A DNA stretch of 64,000 nucleotides from Novilysobacter_A longmucuonensis (GCF_046600735.1 NZ_JBJMAW010000011.1:18451-82450), one strand, 5' to 3'. Counted from the stretch's first letter, positions 52,061-60,658 are shown. Program-made: numbers and translations. Notes: generated by a model not told the origin, from the sequence alone.

Positions 52061-53455
52061 TCAGGAGCGGGGCGGCGCGAACGTCAATGTCGCCACCACA
52101 CCCTGCACCTCGCCGGGGCGCACCCACACATCCCAGCCGTAGAGCTCGCACAGCCGGCGCACGATCGACAGGCCGATGCCGCCGCCCTGCGAGTGCTCGG
52201 CATGGGTGCCGCGATAACCACGCTCGAACAGCTTGGCCGCGTCCTCCGCGCTCAAGCCGGGGCCGGAATCGATCACCTCGACCGAGTGGCCGTGCATCCG
52301 CACGATGACCTCGCCGCGGGTGGTGTACTTGACCGCGTTGCCGATCAGGTTGCCCAGCGCCACCGCGATCGCCGCCTCCGGCGCATCCACCACCAGTCCG
52401 CTGCGGCCATCCAAGCGCAGCTCCAGCGGCTTGCCGACGATCTGCGCACGATGCGTCTCGAGCAGCTGCTCGGCGACCCGGCAGACATCGGTCGCGCCGT
52501 GGCCGCGTTCGTTGCGCGACAGCAGCAGCAAGGCGCTGATCAGGTCGGCGCATTGCTGCTCGGCGCGCTGGATGCGCTCCAGCCGGTTGCGGGTCTTGTC
52601 GTCGACGTCGGGGCGCGAGAGCAGCAGCTCGACCGCGCCGCGGATCACCGCCAACGGCGTGCGCAACTCATGGCTGACGTCGGCGTTGAACTCGCGGTCG
52701 CGCTGCACCACGTCGGTCAGCCGCTCGGCATAATCATCCAGCGCCTCGGCCAGCTGGCCGACCTCGTCGTCGGGGAAGTGCGCGGCCAGCGCCTCGGGCT
52801 GGGCGCTGCGCCCGGAACGCTTGAGCCGGCGGGCCAGCTCCGACACCGGACTCATCACGCGCGAGGCCGCCCACCAGCCGACCAGCAGCGACAGCACGGT
52901 GAAGAACACCACCGAGATGTAGATCGCGCGATTGAACTGACGTTCGCCGCGCGCGGTCTGGGTCATGTCGTAGGCCAGGAAAAACCACTCCTGCGGGGTC
53001 TTGCGCACCGCCAGCTTGTAGGAGAACGGCGAGCCGTCCTCGTCGGTTCCGGAAATGTTGTGGATGCCGTCGGGCAGCTCGTACCAGTCGGGCTCGTCCA
53101 GGCGCAGTTCCTCGAAGCGCGAGCGACCGACTACGCGGCCGTAGATCTGCTCCACCGGCACCGCCGGATTGGCCTCCGGGTCGGCGTAGTAGCGCTTGGC
53201 GTACTCGTCGATGTTGCGGTTGAGCACGTCCTCGACCAGTTGGTTCTCGACCCGGCTGCGGGTCAGGTTGGTCGCGAACGCGAACAGCACCATCAGCCCG
53301 AAGCCGAACAGCGCGAACGACAGAATGATGCGGCTGCGCAGTCGCCGCCGGTAGCGCGCGCGCCGGCGCACCGGCGCACCGGCGGCAGGCGTGCGCTCGG
53401 CGGGCAAGCCTTCAGCCGACGTGTCCCCGCCGCCCGGCACCTCAGCTGCCGGCAT
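52061..53455 (-). CDS. Sensor histidine kinase
   Basis: 464 residues. A basic Pro-rich N-terminus is followed by a first membrane helix (~43-63), a periplasmic sensor region (65-175), a second helix (~178-198), then HAMP (~195-250). DHp has F-N-A-D-V-S-H262-E-L-R-T-P-L. The HATPase domain has N-L-I-G-N-A-V-K-Y-T, V-I-D-S-G-P-G-L and G-G-G-I-G-L-S-I-V. The periplasmic region is acidic (D-E-P-D-W-Y, D-E-D-G) but no specific ligand motif is clear. Its start overlaps the response regulator stop by 14 nt, so the pair is translationally coupled. Confidence 0.93.
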   Translation of the reverse strand: MPAAEVPGGGDTSAEGLPAERTPAAGAPVRRRARYRRRLRSRIILSFALFGFGLMVLFAFATNLTRSRVENQLVEDVLNRNIDEYAKRYYADPEANPAVPVEQIYGRVVGRSRFEELRLDEPDWYELPDGIHNISGTDEDGSPFSYKLAVRKTPQEWFFLAYDMTQTARGERQFNRAIYISVVFFTVLSLLVGWWAASRVMSPVSELARRLKRSGRSAQPEALAAHFPDDEVGQLAEALDDYAERLTDVVQRDREFNADVSHELRTPLAVIRGAVELLLSRPDVDDKTRNRLERIQRAEQQCADLISALLLLSRNERGHGATDVCRVAEQLLETHRAQIVGKPLELRLDGRSGLVVDAPEAAIAVALGNLIGNAVKYTTRGEVIVRMHGHSVEVIDSGPGLSAEDAAKLFERGYRGTHAEHSQGGGIGLSIVRRLCELYGWDVWVRPGEVQGVVATLTFAPPRS

Positions 53456-54125
53456 CGAGCTCGGCGATCCGGTAGCCGATGCCGTGGCGGGTCTGGATCA
53501 GGTTGGTCGCGAACGGCTTGTCGACCACCGCGCGCAGTCCGTGGATGTGCACGCGCAGCGAGTCCGAATCCGGCAACTCCTCGCCCCACACGCGGGTCTC
53601 CAGCTCCTGCCGGGTGACCACCGCCGGGCTCGCCTCCATCAGCGCCTGCAGGATCTTCAGCGCGGTCGGGTTGAGCTGCAGCAGCTTGCCCTGGCGGCGC
53701 ACCTCCAGGGTGTCGAGGTTGTATTCCAGGTCGGCCGCCTCGAGCACCCGGGTCTGCACCCCACGGCCGCGCCGCGACAGCGCGTTCAGCCGCACCTCGA
53801 CCTCCTGCAGCGCGAACGGCTTGATCAGGTAGTCGTCCGCACCCGAGTCGAAGCCGGCCAGTTTGTTGTCCAGCGAATCGCGCGCGGTCAGCATCAGCAC
53901 CGGGGTCTGCTTGCGCGCCTCGTTGCGCAGCTTGCGGCAGACCTCCAGGCCATCCAGGCCGGGCAGGTTGAGATCAAGCACGATCGCATCGAAGTCGTGC
54001 ACCACCGCCAGGTGCAGCCCGGTGATGCCGTCGGCGGCGAAGTCGACGGCGTGGCCGCGGTCTTCGAGGAAGTCGCCGAGGTTGGCGGCGATGTCCTGGT
54101 TGTCTTCTATGACAAGGATGCGCAT
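53442..54125 (-). CDS. OmpR/PhoP-type response regulator
   Basis: 227 residues. The receiver domain has acidic E7/D8, phospho-acceptor D51 in I-V-L-D-L-N-L-P-G, T-A-R and K-P-F. The winged-helix DNA-binding domain (~130-225) ends R-G-I-G-Y-R-type (H-G-I-G-Y-R-I-A). It is first gene of the two-gene operon with the kinase. Upstream TTTTAAC/TGTTTAA repeats at 54451-54490 (minus strand) resemble PhoP boxes but lie 330 nt away. Confidence 0.93.
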   Translation of the reverse strand: MRILVIEDNQDIAANLGDFLEDRGHAVDFAADGITGLHLAVVHDFDAIVLDLNLPGLDGLEVCRKLRNEARKQTPVLMLTARDSLDNKLAGFDSGADDYLIKPFALQEVEVRLNALSRRGRGVQTRVLEAADLEYNLDTLEVRRQGKLLQLNPTALKILQALMEASPAVVTRQELETRVWGEELPDSDSLRVHIHGLRAVVDKPFATNLIQTRHGIGYRIAELDAGS

Positions 54126-54318
54126 GGAGTCGTCCTGAAGAGGGCTTGTCGACCCCTGCCAGTTGGCAAGGTACCGGTCATGACTGGGTTGATGGCTGGC
54201 CCGGCCGCCAGGCGAGCTTACCCCGGGGCGATTCTGCCAGACATGCGCGTGTTGCCGTCATCACCGCTCCGCGGCAGGCGCCGGTCCCGGCCAGTCGGAC
54301 GCCGGTCGGAAGCCGCGC

Positions 54319-54357
54319 AAATAAAGGCCCAGACGCGGGATTGCCGCGCCTGGGCCA
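54319..54357 (-). terminator. Terminator downstream of rimK
   Basis: On the minus strand, GGCCCAGGCGCGG...CCGCGTCTGGGCC (13 positions, one mismatch) is followed by TTTATTTG. It lies about 170 nt past the rimK stop and upstream of the response regulator. The rest of 54126-54520 holds the phased TTAAA repeats and nothing else I can assign. Confidence 0.75.
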
Positions 54358-54520
54358 AAGGTGTTGCCCCGATACCGAACCTGCTGCGCCAAACAGGGCT
54401 GACTTGGAAGCCGGCAGAGCTGCGGTCCGGTGACGCTACGCCCGGAGCGATTAAACACTCGTTAAAACGGGCGTGAACGAAAGGTTAAAACAGCCGGAAG
54501 GCTCGGGACTGGGCCGGCCG

Positions 54521-55432
54521 TCACGCCTTGGCCGCGGCGGCGCGCTTGGCGGCGCGCCGTTTATAGCGCTGCGCCACGTAATCGACGATCTCCCCGGCCA
54601 CGTCGACCCCGCTGGCGGCCTCGATGCCCTCCAGGCCCGGCGAGGCGTTGACCTCCAGCACCAGCGGGCCGCGGTGGGAGCGGATCAGGTCGACACCGGC
54701 CACGCCCAGCCCCAGCACCCGCGCGGCGCGGATCGCCACGTCCTGCTCGGTGGCCGTCGCCCTGACCCCCTTGGCCCGGCCGCCGCGGTGCAGGTTGGAG
54801 CGGAAATCGCCCTTCGGTGCCTGCCGCTTCATTGCCGCCACCACCTTGCCGCCGACCACGAAACAGCGCAGGTCCGCGCCCTTGGCCTCGGCCACGAACT
54901 CCTGCACCAGGAACTGCGCATAGAGCCCGCGCAGCGCCTCGATCACCCCGCGCGAGGCCGAGAGCTTCTCGGTCAGCATCACTCCGGCGCCCTGGGTGCC
55001 CTCATTGAGCTTGATCACGTGCGGCGGCGGGCCGAGCATCGACAGCAGGTCGGTGGTGTCGTCGGGGTTGTCGCCAAACACCGTGGCCGGCAATCCAATC
55101 CCCTGCGCCGCCAGCATCTGGTGGCTGCGCAGCTTGTCGCGCGCGCGCAGGATCGCGTCGGACGGATTGGGCGTGAAGCTGTCCATCAGCTCGAACTGGC
55201 GCAGCACCGCGGTGCCGTAGCGCGTGACCGAGGCGCCGATGCGCGGGATCACCGCTTGGTATCCGGCAATCTCGCGGCCTTTGTAGTGCATCTGGAAGCC
55301 GCTGCAGGCGATGCGCATGTAGCAGCGCAGCGGGTCGAGCACGCGCACGCTGTGGCGTTGCTCGCGGGCGGCCTCGACCAGGCGTCGGGTCGAATACAGC
55401 TTGGTGTTGCGCGACAGGATCGCGAGCTTCAT
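54521..55432 (-). CDS. rimK: Ribosomal protein S6 glutamate ligase RimK (ATP-grasp)
   Basis: 303 residues (E. coli RimK 300). It starts M-K-L-A-I-L-S-R-N-T-K-L-Y-S-T-R-R-L. ATP-grasp elements are V-I-K-L-N-E-G-T-Q-G-A-G-V, F-V-Q-type L-V-Q-E-F-V-A-E-A-K-G-A-D-L-R and the metal-binding E-V-N-A-S-P-G-L-E-G-I-E. It adds Glu residues to the C-terminus of ribosomal protein S6. A short Lys/Arg/Ala tail (R-R-A-A-K-R-A-A-A) is extra. It overlaps the upstream rimB-like gene by 4 nt (ATGA). Confidence 0.92.
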   Translation of the reverse strand: MKLAILSRNTKLYSTRRLVEAAREQRHSVRVLDPLRCYMRIACSGFQMHYKGREIAGYQAVIPRIGASVTRYGTAVLRQFELMDSFTPNPSDAILRARDKLRSHQMLAAQGIGLPATVFGDNPDDTTDLLSMLGPPPHVIKLNEGTQGAGVMLTEKLSASRGVIEALRGLYAQFLVQEFVAEAKGADLRCFVVGGKVVAAMKRQAPKGDFRSNLHRGGRAKGVRATATEQDVAIRAARVLGLGVAGVDLIRSHRGPLVLEVNASPGLEGIEAASGVDVAGEIVDYVAQRYKRRAAKRAAAAKA

Positions 55433-55905
55433 GGAAGAGGTATCGGCTTGAGGCTGCCATCAGGAGCGTGGCGAGCGTGGAGGAACGAGCGTGCCGGGTC
55501 GACCGTGAACGCGCGGGCGGTGGCGGTGCGGCCCAGCAGCATCGGGAACAGCATGCCGCGCCGGTCCGACAGGTTTATTTCGATTTCGCGTTCGATCCCG
55601 GCCAGTCGCAGCGGCGTGCGCAGGAACACCCGGCGCGTGGTGTGGCCACCCGAATCGGTCACCTCGCGCTCGTCCAGCACCGGTGCGCGGGCCTCGATGG
55701 CACCAACGGCGTCGGACGGAGTCAGGCGGAACCCGACCCATGGCGCGCCGCCTTCGGTGAACCGCCACTGCGCATCGACATGCAACGCCGAGCTGCGCGC
55801 GCCGGTGTCGACCTTGGCGCGGATCGCATCCAGCCCCAGTGCCGGCAGCGCAACCCATTCGCGCCAGCCGAGCACGATTCTCGCTGGCATCGCATCTGCG
55901 GACAT
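55429..55905 (-). CDS. Retropepsin-like/ATP-dependent zinc protease family protein (RimB-like)
   Basis: 158 residues from the ATG at 55905, preceded by GGGAGG 7 nt upstream; a start at 55953 is possible but lacks this. The signature is V-L-G-W-R-E-W-V-A-L-P...I-R-A-K-V-D-T-G-A-R-S-S-A-L-H, with the D-T-G-A of the retropepsin-like fold. The G-H-T-T-R-R-V-F-L-R-T-P and N-L-S-D-R-R-G-M-L-F-P-M-L-L-G-R blocks complete the family (COG4067). Relatives next to rimK (RimB) counteract or tune RimK glutamylation. Stop and start overlap as ATGA with rimK: an operon. Confidence 0.85.
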   Translation of the reverse strand: MSADAMPARIVLGWREWVALPALGLDAIRAKVDTGARSSALHVDAQWRFTEGGAPWVGFRLTPSDAVGAIEARAPVLDEREVTDSGGHTTRRVFLRTPLRLAGIEREIEINLSDRRGMLFPMLLGRTATARAFTVDPARSFLHARHAPDGSLKPIPLP

Positions 55906-55985
55906 CACACCTCCCGACGTCAGGCCATGGCGCCCGACCGCCGCCCGGCGCACGCGGCGGCGAACGTACCCATCGAACGGATCAA

Positions 55986-56028
55986 ACCAAAAACGGCGGC
56001 CCCGTCCGCGAGGATCAAGGCCGCCGTC
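55986..56028 (-). terminator. tRNA-Gly terminator
   Basis: On the minus strand, ACGGCGGCC...GGCCGCCGT with a 17-nt loop is followed by TTTTTGG, 6 nt after the tRNA 3' end. Confidence 0.8.
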
Positions 56029-56032
56029 AATC

Positions 56033-56106
56033 TGGAGCGGGTGAAGGGAATCGAACCCTCGTCAGTTGCTTGGGAAGCAACAGCTCTACCATTGAGCTAC
56101 ACCCGC
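56033..56106 (-). tRNA. tRNA-Gly (anticodon CCC)
   Basis: The minus strand reads GCGGGTG-TA-GCTC...GAGC. The anticodon stem GTTGC/GCAAC surrounds the loop TTCCCAA (anticodon CCC). Then come GAGGGTTCGATTCCCTT and CACCCGC-T-CCA. All four stems pair, and the CCA end is encoded. It reads GGG codons. 74 nt. Confidence 0.97.
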
Positions 56107-56338
56107 GTGCCGCGAAGTCTATGCCGGGTGCGGCGGACTGGCAACGAGTGGAGAACGGAGAACGGGGATAGGGAACAGGGCCGACGTTGTCGCTGCCCTC
56201 GCGCCCGGTGAGCAGGCAAGCCACCAGCCCCGCATCCACGACCACTCGCCTCCCTCGCCTCCCTCACCCTCACTTCCCGCCGCGCCCTCGCCGGGAGACC
56301 GGCTGGCGACCGATGCCGCGACACGCGACAATCGCCTC

Positions 56339-56539
56339 ATGGACATCATCCTCAACGGCGAGGCCCGGCTCGTCCCCGACGACACCACCGTGGCGCTGTT
56401 GTTGCAGAGCGAGGGCCTGGCCGAACGGCGGGTCGCGGTCGAGGTCAACGGTGAGATCGTGCCGCGCGGCCGCCATGACGAGCTGCAGCTCGGCGAAGGC
56501 GATCGCGTCGAGATCGTGCACGCGCTCGGTGGCGGCTGA
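56339..56539 (+). CDS. thiS: Sulfur carrier protein ThiS
   Basis: 66 residues with the ubiquitin-like small fold: M-D-I-I-L-N-G-E, V-A-L-L-L, V-A-V-E-V-N-G-E-I-V-P-R and the D-R-V-E-I-V-H-A-L-G-G-G end. The C-terminal Gly-Gly is adenylated and thiocarboxylated and gives sulfur to thiazole synthesis. In many relatives thiG follows at once; here it does not. Confidence 0.88.
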   Translation: MDIILNGEARLVPDDTTVALLLQSEGLAERRVAVEVNGEIVPRGRHDELQLGEGDRVEIVHALGGG

Positions 56540-56625
56540 ACCACGCACCCGCCGCCGCGCGTCCGTCACGCCGCGTTGGCTCGCCGCTGCCTAGCCTGAG
56601 TTACCACCGCACCAGGCCCTCCGCC

Positions 56626-56928
56626 ATGCCCCTGCTACGTATCCGCATCACCGGCAGCGAAGACGACGCCCGCGCCATCGGCAACCTGCTCAACAGCATC
56701 GACGGCATCGAGCACGTCGAGGAAGTCGCCGACCTGATGCCGCACATGAACGACCCCGATTCCAGTTCGGCCGGACTCAGCGACCTGGATGTCGGCAACG
56801 GTGGCACCACCCACGCACTCGAGGTCGACGCGCCCAACCTCTCGACCGCCAACAAGGTGCGGCAGGCGGTCGAGGCGCTGGCATTCGATCGCGACGCGAT
56901 GGTGGAGTTCGAAACCGACGAGGAATGA
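56626..56928 (+). CDS. Conserved hypothetical protein
   Basis: 100 residues. The first ~38 look like a small beta-alpha segment (L-L-R-I-R-I-T-G-S-E-D-D-A-R-A-I-G-N-L-L-N-S-I-D-G-I-E-H-V-E-E-V). An acidic Ser/Asp-rich middle (H-M-N-D-P-D-S-S-S-A-G-L-S-D-L) and a second helix (N-K-V-R-Q-A-V-E-A-L-A-F) follow. No signal peptide. It is 86 nt after thiS on the same strand. I do not recognise a function. Confidence 0.6.
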   Translation: MPLLRIRITGSEDDARAIGNLLNSIDGIEHVEEVADLMPHMNDPDSSSAGLSDLDVGNGGTTHALEVDAPNLSTANKVRQAVEALAFDRDAMVEFETDEE

Positions 56929-57359
56929 GTGTCGTGGTCGGCGCCGGGCCGAGCTTCCGGCCGATGTTTCGCCCGCCGCCACCGGCGCGCCGATCAGCCC
57001 GGCACCCGCTTCGTGCGGCCCTCCGGCACACCTGCCCAAAGGTCGGCCCAGCCCCTGCGGCTGCCACCACACGGCCCGCAGCGGCGCGTAAAGTTTGCTG
57101 CTTCGCGGCCGATGATCTGCTGCAACAGCATCTTGCGGGATTGCGAATCGATGGGGACCACCCCGCTGCGGGAGATGGCCAAGGCGCCGGGTCCGATTGC
57201 TGTCCGGATCGGACCCTTGTTCCCTGCAGCCGCCTGGCCGGCTATCTTCACCGGACCGACCCTGCGGATCGCGCCCGGCGGCCACGCCGCGCGCGGCCGC
57301 ATCCCGGCATCGCGATCGACGCCGGCCGGCCTGTTCCGCCATCCGCGAGCGTGCCCCCA
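56929..57359. other. 430-nt stretch without an assignable gene
   Basis: Several frames are open on both strands, but none shows a recognised domain or clear ribosome site. It may hold a decayed gene or only spacer. Confidence 0.5.
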
Positions 57360-57626
57360 ATGACCGAGCAACTCGCCACGGAAAGGGAGTCCCGGGAGGA
57401 GCCGGGTTTGCGGCTGCTGCGCCTGCTGAGCGAGGAGGACGGCCAGTCGCTGCACCGCATCGCGCGCAGGCTTGCGGTGGATGTGGGCGAAGTGCAGCGG
57501 CTGCTCGCAGAACTGGGCAACGATCCGCGCTACGACGGCCTGGACCTGGTGACGCTGAGCCACGACGGTCAGCGGCTGCGGCTGTGGCTGACCGACAAGG
57601 GCAAGCGCCTGTGCGCGAGCCGCTGA
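57360..57626 (+). CDS. Small winged-helix-like protein upstream of fdhD
   Basis: 88 residues. L-R-L-L-R-L-L-S-E-E-D-G-Q-S-L-H-R-I-A-R-R-L-A-V-D-V-G-E-V-Q-R-L-L-A-E-L looks like a DNA-binding helix-turn-helix, followed by wing-like L-D-L-V-T-L-S-H-D-G-Q-R-L-R-L-W. Its stop overlaps the fdhD GTG start by 16 nt, so it is surely translated with fdhD. It may regulate, or be a partner in, formate dehydrogenase maturation. No ribosome site is obvious. Confidence 0.65.
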   Translation: MTEQLATERESREEPGLRLLRLLSEEDGQSLHRIARRLAVDVGEVQRLLAELGNDPRYDGLDLVTLSHDGQRLRLWLTDKGKRLCASR

Positions 57627-58420
57627 GCGAGCCTTTGAGGCCGGTGCGGCTGCTGCGCATCGACGGCGCCAGCCGCGACGAACACGACGACAGCGTCATC
57701 GCCGAGACCCCGGTCGCGCTGCTCTACAACGACCAGTCCCATGCGGTGATGATGGCCACGCCGATCGCGCTGGAAGATTTCGCGCTGGGGTTTGCGCTCA
57801 GCGAGGGGGTGGTCGCCAGCCCGCAGGAATTCCGCCTGGTCGATATCGTGCGCAGCGATGCCGGCATTGCGCTGCATGGCGCGATTCCGCAGGCGCGCTT
57901 CGATGCACTGGCCGGGCGACGCCGCAACCTCGCCGGCCGCAGCGGCTGCGGCTTGTGCGGGATCGAGTCGCTGCAGGACGCGGTACGGCCGGTGCCGCGC
58001 GTGCGCACCCAGGAGCGCGTCGCTGTCGCGGCGATTGGCCAGGCACTCGACGCGCTGGCCCTGCGACAGCCGCTCAACGACCGCAGCGGCGGCGTGCACG
58101 CGGCCGGCTTCGCTCATGCCGACGGGCTGCTGGTGCGCGAGGATGTCGGTCGTCACAATGCCCTGGACAAGCTGATCGGCGCGCTGGCACGGGCACAACC
58201 CGCGCCCGAGGCGCATGCAGGCTTCCTGGTGATGACCTCGCGCGCGTCCTACGAGATCGTGCACAAGGCCGCGACCGCCGGCATCGCGGTGGTGGTCGCG
58301 ATCTCGGCACCGACCGACCTGGCAATCCGCATCGCCGAGCAGGCCGGTGTGACCCTGGCTGCATTCGCGCGCGGCGCGTCGTTGAACGTCTACACCCATC
58401 GGCAGCGCATCGACGGCTGA
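57611..58420 (+). CDS. fdhD: Formate dehydrogenase sulfurtransferase FdhD
   Basis: 269 residues from a GTG at 57611 (V-R-E-P-L-S-E-P-L-R-P-V); the open frame upstream is overlapping coding sequence. The FdhD signatures are E-T-P-V-A-L-L-Y-N, D-F-A-L-G-F-A-L-S-E-G, R-S-G-C-G-L-C-G (sulfur-carrying Cys pair), G-G-V-H-A-A-G-F-A and V-R-E-D-V-G-R-H-N-A-L-D-K. It passes sulfur from IscS to the molybdenum cofactor of formate dehydrogenase. No formate dehydrogenase gene is nearby in the window. Confidence 0.94.
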   Translation: MREPLSEPLRPVRLLRIDGASRDEHDDSVIAETPVALLYNDQSHAVMMATPIALEDFALGFALSEGVVASPQEFRLVDIVRSDAGIALHGAIPQARFDALAGRRRNLAGRSGCGLCGIESLQDAVRPVPRVRTQERVAVAAIGQALDALALRQPLNDRSGGVHAAGFAHADGLLVREDVGRHNALDKLIGALARAQPAPEAHAGFLVMTSRASYEIVHKAATAGIAVVVAISAPTDLAIRIAEQAGVTLAAFARGASLNVYTHRQRIDG

Positions 58421-58503
58421 TCGCGCTACTGGCTCGCGCTGATCGATCTCGTCACTCCGACCACCCCACGACGAACCGATCCGGTAAAGCCCGCCACCGC
58501 CCG

Positions 58504-58590
58504 TGTAGGAGCGCCCATAGGCGCGACCGCGTATCTCCGGCAACACCGCACCCTGTCCGAATAGCGCGCGCCCCATTGTCCGCTCCTGCA
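58504..58590. repeat. Degenerate GTAGGAGCGCCC pair
   Basis: TGTAGGAGCGCCCATAGGCGCGA and CGCCCCATTGTCCGCTCCTGCA are imperfect inverted arms in front of the DUF72 gene. Confidence 0.6.
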
Positions 58591-58683
58591 TTTCTGCGCC
58601 CACCTCGGGTAAACGCGACGGCGCTATGCTGCGACCTACTTCGCTGAGGAACCGGTGGTGTCCGCATCCGCCCACCGAACACG

Positions 58684-59526
58684 ATGAACCTGTTCGATTC
58701 GCCCGTGCCCAGGCCGGTCGACGGCATCCGTGTCGGCGTCGGCGGCTGGACCTTTGCGCCGTGGCGCGGCGTGTTCTACCCGAACGGCCTGGTGCAGCGA
58801 CGCGAGCTGGAATTTGCCAGTCGGCAGCTGTCGGCGATCGAGATCAACGGCACTTACTACGGCGCGCAAAAACCCGCGACCTACGCGCGCTGGCGCGACG
58901 AGACGCCGGAAGCGTTCGTGTTCTCGGCCAAGGCGCCCAAGCGCATCACCGGGGCGCGTGCACTGGCGCGCAGCGGCGGCGCGATCGACGAGTTCGTCGG
59001 CGGCATTGCCGAACTCGGGGCCAAACTCGGCCCGATCGTTTGGCAGTTCGAACGCGGCCGCACCATCGAGGCGAGCGAATTCACCGCATTCGTCGCGCTG
59101 CTGCCAAAGGCCGCCGGCGGACGGCCACTGCGCCACGTTCTGGACGTACGCGATCCGGCGTTCGTCAACGGCGAACTCCTCGCGTTGGCGCGCCAGTACG
59201 GGGTCGCGACGGTATTTACTGACTCGCCCGACCACCCCTGCTTCGCCGATCTCAGCGCCGACTTCGTCTACGCGCGGCTGATGCGTTCGCAGCCCGACGT
59301 TGCCAGCGGATATGCCGAACGCGACCTGACGGTTTGGGCGGAGCGAGCGCGCCTGTGGGCGCGCGGTGGCGAACCCGACGACCTGCCACGCATCGAGCCA
59401 CGCATCGAGCAGCCTGAAAACGCGGCGCGCGGGCCGCGCGAGGTCTTCATCTACTTCATCAGCGCCGCCAAGGAGCGCAATCCGGCGGCGGCGGTGGCGC
59501 TGCTTCGGAAGCTGGGTGCCTGCTGA
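58684..59526 (+). CDS. DUF72 (YecE-like) protein
   Basis: 280 residues. The TIM-barrel-like domain has G-V-G-G-W-T-F-A-P-W-R-G-V-F-Y-P-N-G, A-I-E-I-N-G-T-Y-Y, F-V-F-S-A-K-A-P-K-R-I-T and F-V-Y-A-R-L-M. It ends V-F-I-Y-F-I-S-A-A-K-E-R-N-P-A-A-A. Relatives have no established biochemical function; it is a cytoplasmic protein. Monocistronic. Confidence 0.85.
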   Translation: MNLFDSPVPRPVDGIRVGVGGWTFAPWRGVFYPNGLVQRRELEFASRQLSAIEINGTYYGAQKPATYARWRDETPEAFVFSAKAPKRITGARALARSGGAIDEFVGGIAELGAKLGPIVWQFERGRTIEASEFTAFVALLPKAAGGRPLRHVLDVRDPAFVNGELLALARQYGVATVFTDSPDHPCFADLSADFVYARLMRSQPDVASGYAERDLTVWAERARLWARGGEPDDLPRIEPRIEQPENAARGPREVFIYFISAAKERNPAAAVALLRKLGAC

Positions 59527-59577
59527 TGCAGACTCGCGCGGTCGCGACTTGCGTCGCTGCTGCAAAAAAAGGGGCGG

Positions 59578-60474
59578 CTACTTCGCCGCGCGCTGGCTGA
59601 AGGCCACGCTGCCGAGGATCAGCGCGCCAGCCACCGCCATGGTCAGGGTCAACGGCTCGTCGAGCAGCCACCACGCCCAGGCCACCCCGAACAGCGGCAC
59701 CAGGTAGGTCACCGTGGCGGTGCGGCTGGGGCCGATGCGCTGGATCAGCCGGTAGAACATGACAAATGCAATGCCGGTGCAGAGCACCCCCAGCATCGCC
59801 GCCGACAGCCAGGATTCCAGCGGCACCGGCCGCGAAGGCCATTGAGCAATCGCGAACGGCAGCACCAGTAGCGCCGAGGTGCCGAGCGTCGCCGCGGCCA
59901 CCGCCGCTGGCGGCAGGCCGCTCAGGTGCCGGCGGACCAGGTTGACGCCGATGCCGTACAGGAACGCGGCGGTGCAGCCGGCGGTGACCGCCCAGCCGAT
60001 GCTGGCACCGGCGGTCTTGCCGCTGGCCAGCACCACCACGCCGACGAAGCCGGCCAGCAGCGCGACCGAGCGCCGGCTGCCGATCTTCTCGCCAAAGAAC
60101 AGGAAGCCGATCAATGCGGTGAACAGCACCGTCATCGCATTGCTGATGGCGCCGACGCCGGCCGGTGCATGCTGCGCCGCCCAGGCGAACAGCAGGAACG
60201 GCACCGCCGAATTGATCGCGCCGATCATCGCCAGCCGCGGCCACAACCGCGCCGGGAACGCAGCGCGCGCGCGCCACAGGAACGGCAGCAGGACCAGCGC
60301 ACCCAGCCCGAGGCGCAACTCCACCAGCGCGGCCGCCCCGAAATCATCGGCCGCGACCCGCATGAACAGGAACGACGCGCCCCAGATCGCGCCCAGCAGT
60401 GCCAGGTCGATTGGCGTCTGCCAGGCCCGTGTGGCGCTGGTGGGCGGAGCGGCGGCGAAGGTGGTGGAATTCAT
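59578..60474 (-). CDS. EamA family (DMT) transporter 1
   Basis: 298 residues with ten hydrophobic helices in two EamA repeats (W-G-A-S-F-L-F-M-R-V at the start; A-W-A-W-W-L-L-D-E-P-L-T in the second). Inner-membrane carrier of amino acids or other metabolites; the substrate is unknown. Its stop is 49 nt from the convergent DUF72 stop. Confidence 0.9.
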   Translation of the reverse strand: MNSTTFAAAPPTSATRAWQTPIDLALLGAIWGASFLFMRVAADDFGAAALVELRLGLGALVLLPFLWRARAAFPARLWPRLAMIGAINSAVPFLLFAWAAQHAPAGVGAISNAMTVLFTALIGFLFFGEKIGSRRSVALLAGFVGVVVLASGKTAGASIGWAVTAGCTAAFLYGIGVNLVRRHLSGLPPAAVAAATLGTSALLVLPFAIAQWPSRPVPLESWLSAAMLGVLCTGIAFVMFYRLIQRIGPSRTATVTYLVPLFGVAWAWWLLDEPLTLTMAVAGALILGSVAFSQRAAK

Positions 60475-60544
60475 GGCGGCATTCTACTGGTGTATCCGAC
60501 GGCTGCGGCCGCAGACGCGCCTGTTCGTGGACCGGTTCAGGCGC

Positions 60545-60658
60545 TGTAGGAGCGGGCCACGCCCGCGATGCGAGTGACGCGGCAGCGCGCATCGCGCCCA
60601 TGGGGCGCTCCTACAAAAACGAGCGCTGTTGTAGGAGCGGGCCATGCCCGCGATCGGG
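60545..60658. repeat. GTAGGAGCGGGCCACGCCC pair plus extra arm
   Basis: TGTAGGAGCGGGCCACGCCCGCGA faces CGCGCCCATGGGGCGCTCCTACA, followed at 60630 by another TGTAGGAGCGGGCCATGCCCGC. It uses the same two arm types as the 24.2-24.8 kb array. Confidence 0.88.
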
